Below are positions 26,667-35,384 of a stretch of 64,000 nt of DNA, in pieces. This stretch comes from Novosphingobium sp. (lineage in GTDB: Bacteria > Pseudomonadota > Alphaproteobacteria > Sphingomonadales > Sphingomonadaceae). A program made the position numbers and the translations under genes. The number at the start of each line of letters is the position of its first letter. Position 1 is the stretch's first letter. The stretch spans positions 1 to 64,000 of the forward strand of contig NZ_JAIXPP010000093.1 in assembly GCF_027486195.1 (NCBI RefSeq), given 5' to 3'. Under the pieces are notes generated by a model. The model was not told the DNA's origin. It saw only the letters and a list, made by a program, of their open reading frames with translations, and made no database searches.

Positions 26667-27986
26667 GTGGCCACACCCATCGCCGAACTGCGCGCGCGGA
26701 TCGCCGCGCAGCGCACCGACAATCCGGCGATGTATGGCGCGGTCGATTTTGCGATCCATCCCGAGCGGCTGCTGCTCGATGGGAACATCGCAGGTAGCGA
26801 ACTGCGCGCCTATCCCAAGGTTGCGGCCAAGCTGCTCGAAGATCGCGCACTGATGGAGCGCATGGGCGCCTACACGATGATAGGCGATGCGCTGGCCGAT
26901 CCCTATGCCGCGCTGATGCCCGAATATGGCTTCAAGCGGCTGGTCGATATGCTGGTCGAGGCCTGCGACAAAGGCCTTGAAAAAGTTGAGGGCGCACCGC
27001 CGGAACTGGTCACGTTCATCCGGTCCATGGAAGCGACGCCCGCGTGGGTGAACATGCCGATGGTCGAGGAAGGCGCGCGGCTGCAGCGCGTAACCTTTGC
27101 CAATGTCGCGCCTTGGGCGATCCGCGGGGCTTTCATCGCCACCTTCATGAACAAGTACGCCGCGCTTCCCATGGCGCTGACCGGCACGCTTTCCAACAAG
27201 ACCGCCGCACGCCGGATCAAGGAAACCGCGACGTTCTTCGGCACTTCGGTGCTGCCGGGCGCGCTCGCCCGCTTCGGCCCCGGCTTCAAGGCGGCGGCGA
27301 TGGTGCGGCTGATGCATTCGATGGTGCGCTTCAACGTGCTGTCGAACGGCAAATGGGATCAGACGGTCTATGGCATTCCGATCCCACAAGTGGATCAGAT
27401 GCCGGCGGGGCTCATCTCGGACTTCCTCATTTCGTCCAAGGTGCTCAAGGAAGGTCGCAGCGACTTCACGCCAGAAGAGCGCGCGCAGATCGAGCTTTCG
27501 CGTTACCGCTGCTTCCTGCTGGGCTTGCCGGCGGACCTGCTGGCCGAGACGCCGCAAGGGATCGTCGATGCGTGGAACGCCCGCGCGCTTTCGCTGCGCG
27601 CCGGGTTTGATGAGGCAACTTGCGGCGGCCTGCTGCGCGCAACGATGGAAGCCGATCTGATCGACACGACAACCCCGCAAGGGCAAATGCGCGCGCGGCT
27701 CGAACGCTCGTTCGCCAAGGTCTATTTCATGCAGAACTTCTGCGACGGCAGCGAGAAGGCGGCAGCGCGCTTCGGGGTGAAGATCCGCGCCATCGACAGG
27801 ATGCGCGCGGCGGCGGTCGGCGTTGGCCTGATGGGGCAGATGCGGCTCTATGGCGTCGCCGCGAAAACCCCGGTCGTGCGGCACCTGGCGGATCAGCGGC
27901 TGGTCGGCAAAGTGCGCGGCTACCTCGGCAGCCTCGGGCATGCCGAATTCACCACCGATGCGACGAAGTACAAACCTGCAGCGTGA
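26667..27986 (+). CDS. DUF2236 / MpaB-like putative haem oxygenase family protein
   Basis: 439-residue protein of the DUF2236 family, related to latex-clearing oxygenase Lcp and fungal MpaB, which bind haem b. Visible marks: IHPERLLLDG near the start, the conserved Arg/His block VRLMHSMVRF (Arg214, His217, Arg221), and QVDQMPAGLISDFL. No signal peptide. The function in bacteria is unknown; an oxidative-cleavage role is inference from the family. It follows sufA by 5 bases and is probably the last gene of the suf transcript. GTG 26667 has a poor ribosome-binding site, so a later ATG near 26730 is possible. Confidence 0.8.
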   Translation: MATPIAELRARIAAQRTDNPAMYGAVDFAIHPERLLLDGNIAGSELRAYPKVAAKLLEDRALMERMGAYTMIGDALADPYAALMPEYGFKRLVDMLVEACDKGLEKVEGAPPELVTFIRSMEATPAWVNMPMVEEGARLQRVTFANVAPWAIRGAFIATFMNKYAALPMALTGTLSNKTAARRIKETATFFGTSVLPGALARFGPGFKAAAMVRLMHSMVRFNVLSNGKWDQTVYGIPIPQVDQMPAGLISDFLISSKVLKEGRSDFTPEERAQIELSRYRCFLLGLPADLLAETPQGIVDAWNARALSLRAGFDEATCGGLLRATMEADLIDTTTPQGQMRARLERSFAKVYFMQNFCDGSEKAAARFGVKIRAIDRMRAAAVGVGLMGQMRLYGVAAKTPVVRHLADQRLVGKVRGYLGSLGHAEFTTDATKYKPAA

Positions 27987-28050
27987 TCGGCTGTTTGAGG
28001 GTGGCCGAAACAGAGCGGCCCGGCGCCGCCTTGCGCGTCAAACCAGCAAG

Positions 28051-28377
28051 CTATAGCCGCCGCAGGCGGATCGGCACGGGCTCTGCCAGCAGTGCGTCGA
28101 CTTGCCGCGAGCCCAGCGGGCGTGCGAACTCAACGCCGAGCCGCGCGCGGTCCGACCAGCGGATGATTGCGCGGGTGACGACGCCGCCGAAATCGATCTC
28201 GACGAACTGGCCGCTCGCGCCATCGGCAAGGTCGTTGCTTTCGATCTGGCAGCCATAGCGCGAGATATCGAAGATCCGCTGCACGCGCCCCTGGGTGCTA
28301 TCGCCCCCGCGCTGACGCTGCACGCGGCGATTGTCCACCGCGACGTCTTGCGACAGCATTCTGGCCGGAATGTGCAT
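28051..28377 (-). CDS. PilZ-domain protein (c-di-GMP receptor type)
   Basis: 108-residue single-domain protein. The early QRQRGG.. and FDISRYGCQIE match the PilZ pattern RxxxR / D/NxSxxG with some drift: the first motif is weak here (NRRVQRQR), the second clear (DISRYGC). VVTRAIIRWSDRARLGVEF is the typical strand pair near the end. It would bind cyclic di-GMP and pass the signal to a partner; no partner is evident next to it. A TTCACGTGAA palindrome lies 72 bases upstream of its start. Confidence 0.82.
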   Translation of the reverse strand: MHIPARMLSQDVAVDNRRVQRQRGGDSTQGRVQRIFDISRYGCQIESNDLADGASGQFVEIDFGGVVTRAIIRWSDRARLGVEFARPLGSRQVDALLAEPVPIRLRRL

Positions 28378-28448
28378 AGAGATCCCCTTGCGATGGGGCC
28401 CTTATGCGGGAGCACGGGTAAACGCTTCCTGTTGTGGCAATGGCTAAT

Positions 28449-28458
28449 TTCACGTGAA
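28449..28458. promoter_or_regulatory. TTCACGTGAA palindrome upstream of the PilZ gene
   Basis: Perfect 10-bp palindrome between the end of the 28467 gene and the PilZ gene start, at a distance suited to an operator. The regulator is unknown and chance occurrence cannot be excluded. Confidence 0.3.
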
Positions 28459-28466
28459 GGGCGGTT

Positions 28467-29417
28467 TCACCCCTCGGCCAGAAACGCCAGCAGAGCCGCT
28501 TCCAGCGGGTCGGTCCGGCCGTCCGCGCCGATCCTGCCATCCAGCCAGGATTGCTCAGGCGAAGTGAGGGCTGCCTCTGCCCCCGCCTCGCCGGCAAAGT
28601 CGCGCGCGGGTGCGTTCGCAAGCAGGTCCTGCGCCGCCGAGCGCAGATCCTTCGCGCCGACCCGGCTCATGCGGCTGAAGAACGATCCGAAACTGCTCGA
28701 CCTCTCGTTCATGAAGCCTTCGAGTTCGGCAGCGCGGTCGCGGGTGATCGCGCTGCCGCCGGTCCAGCCCTGCAGGTAATTGCCCACGCCCTGCACGAAA
28801 AGGCGCTGCCATTCGGGCGCATTGTCTGCGCCGAGCGTGGCATCCTTGATGCGGAACAGCATTTCGGCCTCGCGCTGGCTCACCGCCGCAGGGCGGTCGC
28901 CGCCGCTGGCAAAGATCACGCGGCGCAGCAGCTTGCATTCGGCTTCGGTGATCGAGCCTGCGTCGAGCGCCCCGCCCCCGAGTATACTGGCATCGCGCGT
29001 CGGCCCTTCGCCGGTGAGCACGGCGCGCTCGATCTGGGCGAGCGCATAGTCCTTGAGGTGGTCCGGCGTGCCGAGCGCCTTTTCGAGGACGCGGACGAGG
29101 AGTTCGAGTTCGGCTGCCGAATCGAGGCGGCCATCATGATCGAGCCGGGCGATGAGCCAGTCGGCGGTCGCATCGGCGACATAGCCGCGCGGCTCGGTGC
29201 CATTGAGCGCGTATTCGCCCACCGCTTCGACAAGGAAGTCGACCCATTCAGGGCTCTTGGCGGAAACCACATCGTTGATCGCGAGAATGGCCTCGGCCTC
29301 GGTCTGGTCGATCCGGCCATCGGGCCACGCGGCGCGGCGCAGCGCCAGCACTTCATCGGCGGTGATCACGCCATCGGCAGCCGCCTGGCGAGCAAGCTCG
29401 GGGAAATTGATCGTCAT
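28467..29417 (-). CDS. EF-hand-like repeat protein of unknown function
   Basis: 316-residue acidic helical protein that I cannot assign. It contains several DG-containing loops followed by acidic residues that look like shortened EF-hands: DGVITADEV (15-23), DGRIDQTEA (33-41), DHDGRLDSAAEL (93-104) and DAGSITEAE (152-160). It also has an internal duplication: residues 40-74 (EAEAILAINDV...PEWVDFLVEAVGEY) match 183-217 (EAEMLFRIKDA...PEWQRLFVQGVGNY). No signal peptide or membrane segment. Tellurite-resistance-type helical bundles are another possibility. Single gene between the PilZ and TauE genes. Confidence 0.8.
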   Translation of the reverse strand: MTINFPELARQAAADGVITADEVLALRRAAWPDGRIDQTEAEAILAINDVVSAKSPEWVDFLVEAVGEYALNGTEPRGYVADATADWLIARLDHDGRLDSAAELELLVRVLEKALGTPDHLKDYALAQIERAVLTGEGPTRDASILGGGALDAGSITEAECKLLRRVIFASGGDRPAAVSQREAEMLFRIKDATLGADNAPEWQRLFVQGVGNYLQGWTGGSAITRDRAAELEGFMNERSSSFGSFFSRMSRVGAKDLRSAAQDLLANAPARDFAGEAGAEAALTSPEQSWLDGRIGADGRTDPLEAALLAFLAEG

Positions 29418-29508
29418 CGGCAGTCCGTCCGCTAGTCTGGTGGCGCAGACCTATGGACCGGAGAGGGTTTATTTGGCGTTACCCATGGCGCTCCGCGCGC
29501 CAGGCAGA

Positions 29509-30210
29509 TCAGCCGAACAGGCGGAGGACGGCCATCAGCGCGGATGCCGCCAGCAGGAAACCGACAAAGGTGCGCCAGACGGGATCGCTGACTTTGCCGA
29601 AGGCGAGCGAACCGAGGTGATTGCCGGCCAGTACCGGAGCGAACAGCAGGAGCGCGAAGAGTGCATCGCGCCACGAGGCGAGGCCCAGCGCAAGGGCGGC
29701 CGTGGTGCTGGCAGCGGAGGTCAGCAAGAACACGGTGAGCATCGAGGCGCGCGCCACCTCGCGCGGGATCGGGCGGCGGAGATAGTAGGGCACCACGGGC
29801 GGGCCGGGCATGCCGGCGAATCCGGTGAGGAGGCCCGCCGCCGCGCCGGTCAGCCCGGTTTCGAGGCTGCCGGGGGCGTGGCCGGGCTTTGCGGGCAGCA
29901 GGACCATCACGAAAGCGCCGATGGCCACAACCGCAATCAGGACGCGGGCAAGTGCAGGTGGCGTCGCGAACAGCGCAAGCAGGCCCAGCGGGGTCATCAG
30001 CATGGCGAGGCCGCCGATCATGCCGGCGCTCTTCTCGCCCACGTTCCACACCTTGCGCGCGCCGACGAGGCCGATCAGCAGGCCGAGCATATTGGAGACC
30101 ACCACTGCTTCGCCCGGGCGGATAACAAGCGCGATCAGCGGCACCAGCAGGATCGCCATGCCGAAGCCCGCAAGGCCGCGCACGAAGGCAGCAATGAACG
30201 CCGCCAGCAC
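29509..30210 (-). CDS. TauE/SafE-family membrane transporter
   Basis: Inner-membrane permease of the TauE/SafE family, linked to export of sulfite, sulfonates or other organic anions. Marks are AAFVRGLAGFGMAI at the N-terminus and GFAGMPGPPVVPYYL in the repeat, with seven or so hydrophobic helices. GTG 30210 gives 233 residues and cuts the first helix short. The frame continues upstream to a CTG at 30255 whose last two bases fall on the thrS stop (CTGA overlap), adding ITLLDLPLLSLALCV, which completes the helix; this looks like the real N-terminus. It follows thrS directly. Substrate unknown. Confidence 0.87.
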   Translation of the reverse strand: MLAAFIAAFVRGLAGFGMAILLVPLIALVIRPGEAVVVSNMLGLLIGLVGARKVWNVGEKSAGMIGGLAMLMTPLGLLALFATPPALARVLIAVVAIGAFVMVLLPAKPGHAPGSLETGLTGAAAGLLTGFAGMPGPPVVPYYLRRPIPREVARASMLTVFLLTSAASTTAALALGLASWRDALFALLLFAPVLAGNHLGSLAFGKVSDPVWRTFVGFLLAASALMAVLRLFG

Positions 30211-30251
30211 GCAGAGCGCCAGCGAAAGCAGCGGCAGATCGAGCAGGGTGA

Positions 30252-32246
30252 TCAGGCCCTGAGGTCCGGCGGGGTCGCTTCGGTCCGTAGCATTGCGATG
30301 GCTTCGGCCAGCGGCATCACCTTCTGGTGCTGTTCACCCAGCGTGCGGATGGCGACAGTGCCTTCCTCCGCCTCGCGCTTGCCGACCACGAGGAGGTAGG
30401 GGACCTTCTGCAAGGAGTGCTCGCGCACCTTGTAGTTGATCTTCTCGTTGCGCAGATCGGATTCCACGCGGATGCCGGCGGCGCGCAGCTGCTCGGTGGC
30501 GGCGAGCGCATAGTCGTCCGCGTCGGAGACGATGGTGGCGACCACGGCCTGCACCGGGGCAAGCCATGCAGGCAGACGGCCCGCGAAATGCTCGATCAAG
30601 ATGCCGATGAAGCGTTCGTAGGAACCAAAGATCGCGCGGTGGAGCATCACCGGGCGGTGCTTTTCGCCGTCTTCGCCGACATAGGCGGCATCGAGCCGAT
30701 CCGGCAGCACGCGGTCGGACTGGATCGTGCCGACCTGCCAGGTGCGGCCGATCGCGTCGGTCAGGTGCCATTCGAGCTTCGGCGCATAGAACGCGCCTTC
30801 GCCGGGGAGTTCTTCCCAGCCGTATTCCGGCGTGGCGAGACCGGCTTCGACCACTGCATTGCGCAGCTCGGTCTCGGCCATGTCCCACATCTCTTCGGTG
30901 CCGAAGCGCTTTTCGGGGCGCAGCGCGAGCTTGATCGAATAGGTGAAGCCGAAGTCCTTGTAGATCCGGTCCGCCAGTTCGCAGAATGCGCGCACTTCGG
31001 AGACGATCTGGTCCTCGCGGCAGAAGATATGCGCGTCGTCCTGCGTGAACTGGCGCACGCGCATCAAGCCGTGGAGCGCGCCGTGCGGTTCGTTGCGGTG
31101 GCAGCAGCCGTTTTCGTAGAGGCGCAGGGGCAGCTCGCGGTAGGACTTGAGGCCCTGCCGGAAGATGAGCACGTGCGCCGGGCAGTTCATCGGCTTCAAG
31201 GCCATCCAGTCGGCCTCGCCGCTGATCACCGGGCCTTCGTCCTCGGTGTTCGGCACTTCGTCGGGGATGACGAACATGTTCTCGCGGTACTTGCCCCAGT
31301 GGCCGGACTGCTCCCACTGGCGCGCGTCCATCACCTGCGGGGTCTTGACCTCGCGGTAGCCGGCGCCGTCGATGGCGCGGCGCATATAGGCTTCGAGCTC
31401 GCGCCAGATGCGGTAGCCCTTGGGATGCCAGAACACGCTGCCGTGCGCTTCCTGCTGGAGATGGAACAAGTCCATCTCCGCACCCAGCTTGCGGTGATCG
31501 CGCTTGGCGGCTTCTTCCAGCCGCATGAGGTGCGCATCCAGCTGCTTCTTGTTGAGCCAGCCGGTGCCATAGACGCGGCTGAGCATCGCATTGGCCTGAT
31601 CGCCGCGCCAGTACGCACCCGAGACCCGCGTGAGCTTGAACGCCTGCGGATCGAGCTTGCCGGTGGAGGCAAGGTGCGGCCCGCGGCACATGTCGAGCCA
31701 GTCATCGCCCGACCAGTAGACCGTCAGTTCCTCTTCCTTGGGAAGTTCGGCGGCCCATTCGGCCTTGAAGCTCTCGCCCTGCTGCAACCAGCGGCTGATC
31801 AGCTGCTCGCGGCTCCACACTTCGCGGCGGAGCGGTTTGTCCGCTGCGATGATCTTGCGCATCGCTTCCTCGATCGCCGGAAGGTCGTCCTCGGTGAAGG
31901 CGCGGTCCTTTGGTGCGAAGTCGTAGTAGAAGCCGTCGTCGGTGCTCGGGCCGAAGGTGATCTGCGTGCCGGGGAACAGCGCCTGCACGGCTTCGGCCAG
32001 CACGTGGGCATAATCATGGCGCACGAGTTCGAGCGCATCGGCCTCGTCGCGCGCGGTCACGAGCGCGAGCGCGGCATCGCCTTCGAAGGGGCGGGTGATG
32101 TCGAACAGTTCACCATCCACGCGCGCGCCAATCGCGGCCTTGGCAAGGCCCGGGCCGATCGCGGCGGCAATGTCTGCCGGAGTGGTGCCCGGCGCGACTT
32201 CACGCACGGAACCATCGGGCAGGGTGATCTTGAACATTTCGGACAT
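30252..32246 (-). CDS. thrS: Threonyl-tRNA synthetase
   Basis: 664-residue class II aminoacyl-tRNA synthetase. An N-terminal TGS domain (KITLPDGSVREVAPG) precedes the editing domain with HDYAHVLAEAVQALFPGT. The catalytic core has KPMNCPAHVLIF (zinc Cys), motif 2 RNEPHGALHGLMRVRQFTQDDAH, and motif 3 RAIFGSYERFIGILIEH. The anticodon-binding domain ends the protein. The leader, 32-90 bases upstream, carries tandem hairpin repeats that may affect expression. Confidence 0.98.
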   Translation of the reverse strand: MSEMFKITLPDGSVREVAPGTTPADIAAAIGPGLAKAAIGARVDGELFDITRPFEGDAALALVTARDEADALELVRHDYAHVLAEAVQALFPGTQITFGPSTDDGFYYDFAPKDRAFTEDDLPAIEEAMRKIIAADKPLRREVWSREQLISRWLQQGESFKAEWAAELPKEEELTVYWSGDDWLDMCRGPHLASTGKLDPQAFKLTRVSGAYWRGDQANAMLSRVYGTGWLNKKQLDAHLMRLEEAAKRDHRKLGAEMDLFHLQQEAHGSVFWHPKGYRIWRELEAYMRRAIDGAGYREVKTPQVMDARQWEQSGHWGKYRENMFVIPDEVPNTEDEGPVISGEADWMALKPMNCPAHVLIFRQGLKSYRELPLRLYENGCCHRNEPHGALHGLMRVRQFTQDDAHIFCREDQIVSEVRAFCELADRIYKDFGFTYSIKLALRPEKRFGTEEMWDMAETELRNAVVEAGLATPEYGWEELPGEGAFYAPKLEWHLTDAIGRTWQVGTIQSDRVLPDRLDAAYVGEDGEKHRPVMLHRAIFGSYERFIGILIEHFAGRLPAWLAPVQAVVATIVSDADDYALAATEQLRAAGIRVESDLRNEKINYKVREHSLQKVPYLLVVGKREAEEGTVAIRTLGEQHQKVMPLAEAIAMLRTEATPPDLRA

Positions 32247-32277
32247 GGACGCTCTCGCTGATAATCAGGGGCGCTTT

Positions 32278-32342
32278 GGCAGAAACCGGCCTTCGCCGGA
32301 AGGGGGCAGAAACCGGCCTTCGCCGGAAGGGGGCAGAAACCA
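32278..32342. repeat. Tandem 27-bp repeat, each unit with a CCGGC-CTTC-GCCGG hairpin
   Basis: Units start at 32279, 32306 and (partial) 32333 with exact 27-base spacing; the first two are identical and the third stops after about nine bases. Each full unit holds a 5-bp stem with a four-base loop. It lies in the thrS leader (minus strand) and upstream of the hydrolase gene (plus strand). It could be a leader control element, a terminator-like structure for either direction, or a small palindromic repeat. Confidence 0.85.
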
Positions 32343-32407
32343 GCGCGCTTTCGGCAATAGTGATTGTGACTGTTTGACCTCTCTGCTGGCGCTGGCACAA
32401 GGGCGGC

Positions 32408-33139
32408 ATGATCCAGCACCTCACGCTGCCTTCGGGCGAACGCATGGCCTATCGTTTCGCGCCCGGTACAGGTCCCGTCATCGTGTTCCTGCCCGGCTAC
32501 ATGTCCGACATGAGCGGGGGCAAGGCGCAGGCGGTGATCGCCTATGCCGAGGCCAAGGGGCGAGCCTGCCTGCTGCTCGACTATACCGGCCTCGGCCAAA
32601 GCGAGGGCGCATTTGCGGAGAAGTCGCTGCCGCTGTGGCGCGACGAGGTGATCGCGCTGCTGGACGCGCTGGCCATAGAAAGCCTGATCCTCGTCGGGTC
32701 CAGCATGGGCGGCTGGCTGATGCTCATGCTGGCCGAGGCGCTTGGAAACCGCGTCGCCGCGCTTGTCGGCCTCGCCCCCGCGCCCGATTTTTCCGAATGG
32801 GGCTTCGATGCAGCCCAGAAGGCCGTGTTTGCGCGCGGCGAGACTGTCTATGAAGACAATCCCTATGGCCCGGAGCCGACGCCCACTTATGCGAAGTTCT
32901 GGGCGGCGGGGCAGGAATGCCTGCTGCTGGCGCGCAGTATCGCATTCGATGGGCCGGTGCGGCTGATCCACGGGCAGGCGGACCGCGATGTGCCGTGGGA
33001 CATTTCGATCCGGCTCGCCGCTGCGCTGCGTTCAGCCGATGTGCAGGTCCATCTGATCAAGGACGGGGACCACCGCCTTTCGCGCCGGTCGGAAATTGCC
33101 GTGCTGCTTGGCCAGCTGGACACGCTGGGCGAGGCCTGA
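32408..33139 (+). CDS. Alpha/beta hydrolase
   Basis: 243-residue cytoplasmic serine hydrolase. Nucleophile Ser99 lies in VGSSMGG; the oxyanion region is FLPGYMSDMSG; the likely acid/base pair is in HGQADRDVPW (Asp) and DGDHRLSR (His). The GYMSDMSGGKA start resembles the ABHD10-like thioesterase group. It is divergent from thrS and is followed 10 bases later by the TPR gene, probably on one transcript. Substrate unknown. Confidence 0.9.
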   Translation: MIQHLTLPSGERMAYRFAPGTGPVIVFLPGYMSDMSGGKAQAVIAYAEAKGRACLLLDYTGLGQSEGAFAEKSLPLWRDEVIALLDALAIESLILVGSSMGGWLMLMLAEALGNRVAALVGLAPAPDFSEWGFDAAQKAVFARGETVYEDNPYGPEPTPTYAKFWAAGQECLLLARSIAFDGPVRLIHGQADRDVPWDISIRLAAALRSADVQVHLIKDGDHRLSRRSEIAVLLGQLDTLGEA

Positions 33140-33149
33140 AGGACCGTTG

Positions 33150-34174
33150 ATGCTCATCCTGCTTTCTGCCCTGCTTCCTGGCCTGCTTGCTGCCGAACCC
33201 CTGCTTCCGGTGCAGGCCGCGCCGGACGTCTGGCATCAGATCGGCCCCAATCCGCGACAGTACGAACCCTCACCGCTGCCGATCCCGCGCCGCAAGCGCG
33301 TGACCGAAGTGCCGCCGCCGGTCCCCGGTGAGACGCCGCCTGCGACCCAGACCGGCATTCCCGCCGCGCCAGTGCAGACGTCCGCGCCGAGGCTGACGCG
33401 TTACACGCTCTGCCTTGCGGCGGGTGACAAGGATCTGACCACCGGCGTTGCTGCCGCGCGCGCCTGGCTTGCCGAAGCGAGCAAGGCCGCCACGCCCGAC
33501 ACGGCACATGGCGCCGCCGCGCAGTGCCTGGGTCAGCTGCTGTTGCAACAGGGCGATTCCGCCGGTGCCGAAGCGGCCTTTATCGAAAGCGCCGGGCAGG
33601 TGCCCAGCGACAAGCCTGCCGCGATGGCGGCGCTCCAGACCATGGCCGGCAACGCCGCGCTGGCAGGTGGGCGCGCCGAAACTGCGCTCAGCTGGTATGA
33701 CAAGGCGCTCGCGCCCTTGCCTGCGACTGCGCCCAGCGCCGACGACAATGCCGTGCGCGGCGCGGTGCAGATCGGCCGGGCGCGCGCGCTCGTCGCCCTT
33801 GCGCGCCTGCCCGAGGCCAGCGGCGCCTTGCAGGAGGCGCACCGGCTGGCGCCCAATGATCCCGAAGGCTGGCTGCTTTCCGCCACTCTGGCGCGGCGCG
33901 GCAAGGATCTGGAGCGGGCGCAGCGCGATATCGAGGTGGCCGCGAGCCTTGCCGCGCACGGCGATCCGCTGGGAGCGCCGATCGGGCTGGAGGCGGGCGT
34001 GATCGCCATGCTCGATGGCCGCGAGGATGCCGCGCGCAAGTCATGGCAATCGGTCGTCGCGCTCGCGCCGGACAGCGCCGAGGCTGCGACCGCAAAGGGT
34101 TATCTTGACCAGATCGGGCCAGCACCTACATCGAGTCCTGCAGCATCCCCTGCCGCTCCCCCGGAGACCTCGCG

Positions 34175-34178
<4 letters not shown>
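33150..34178 (+). CDS. Exported TPR-repeat protein
   Basis: 342-residue protein with an N-terminal signal sequence (MLILLSALLPGLLA), a proline-rich linker (residues ~30-85), then about six tetratricopeptide-like helical repeats (AAQCLGQLLLQQGDSAGAEAAF, GGRAETALSWYDKAL, PEASGALQEAHRLAPND, and others) and a Pro/Ser/Ala tail. Likely a periplasmic protein-interaction scaffold. The ATG at 33150 has GAAGGA six bases upstream. It is coupled to the next gene by a 4-base overlap. Confidence 0.85.
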
Positions 34179-35203
<1,025 letters not shown>

Positions 35204-35384
35204 TAGCGAATGATGCCTAATTCTTATGCGTCCTCCCGCTTGCCTCTGTGCCGATGCCGGAGTAGGCTACGCATGATTTGTTCATGAGTGTGACATAAAA
35301 TTACGCGCTCATGACGAGATGTAAGGCGCGCTTCCGCAGGGCTTCGTTCAGGCGGGGTGACAGCGCCGGGATGCAGGAGCGACC

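Noticed and set aside
32278..32342. CRISPR-like array
   Set aside because: Repeats are directly adjacent at 27-base period with no spacers and no cas genes in the window.
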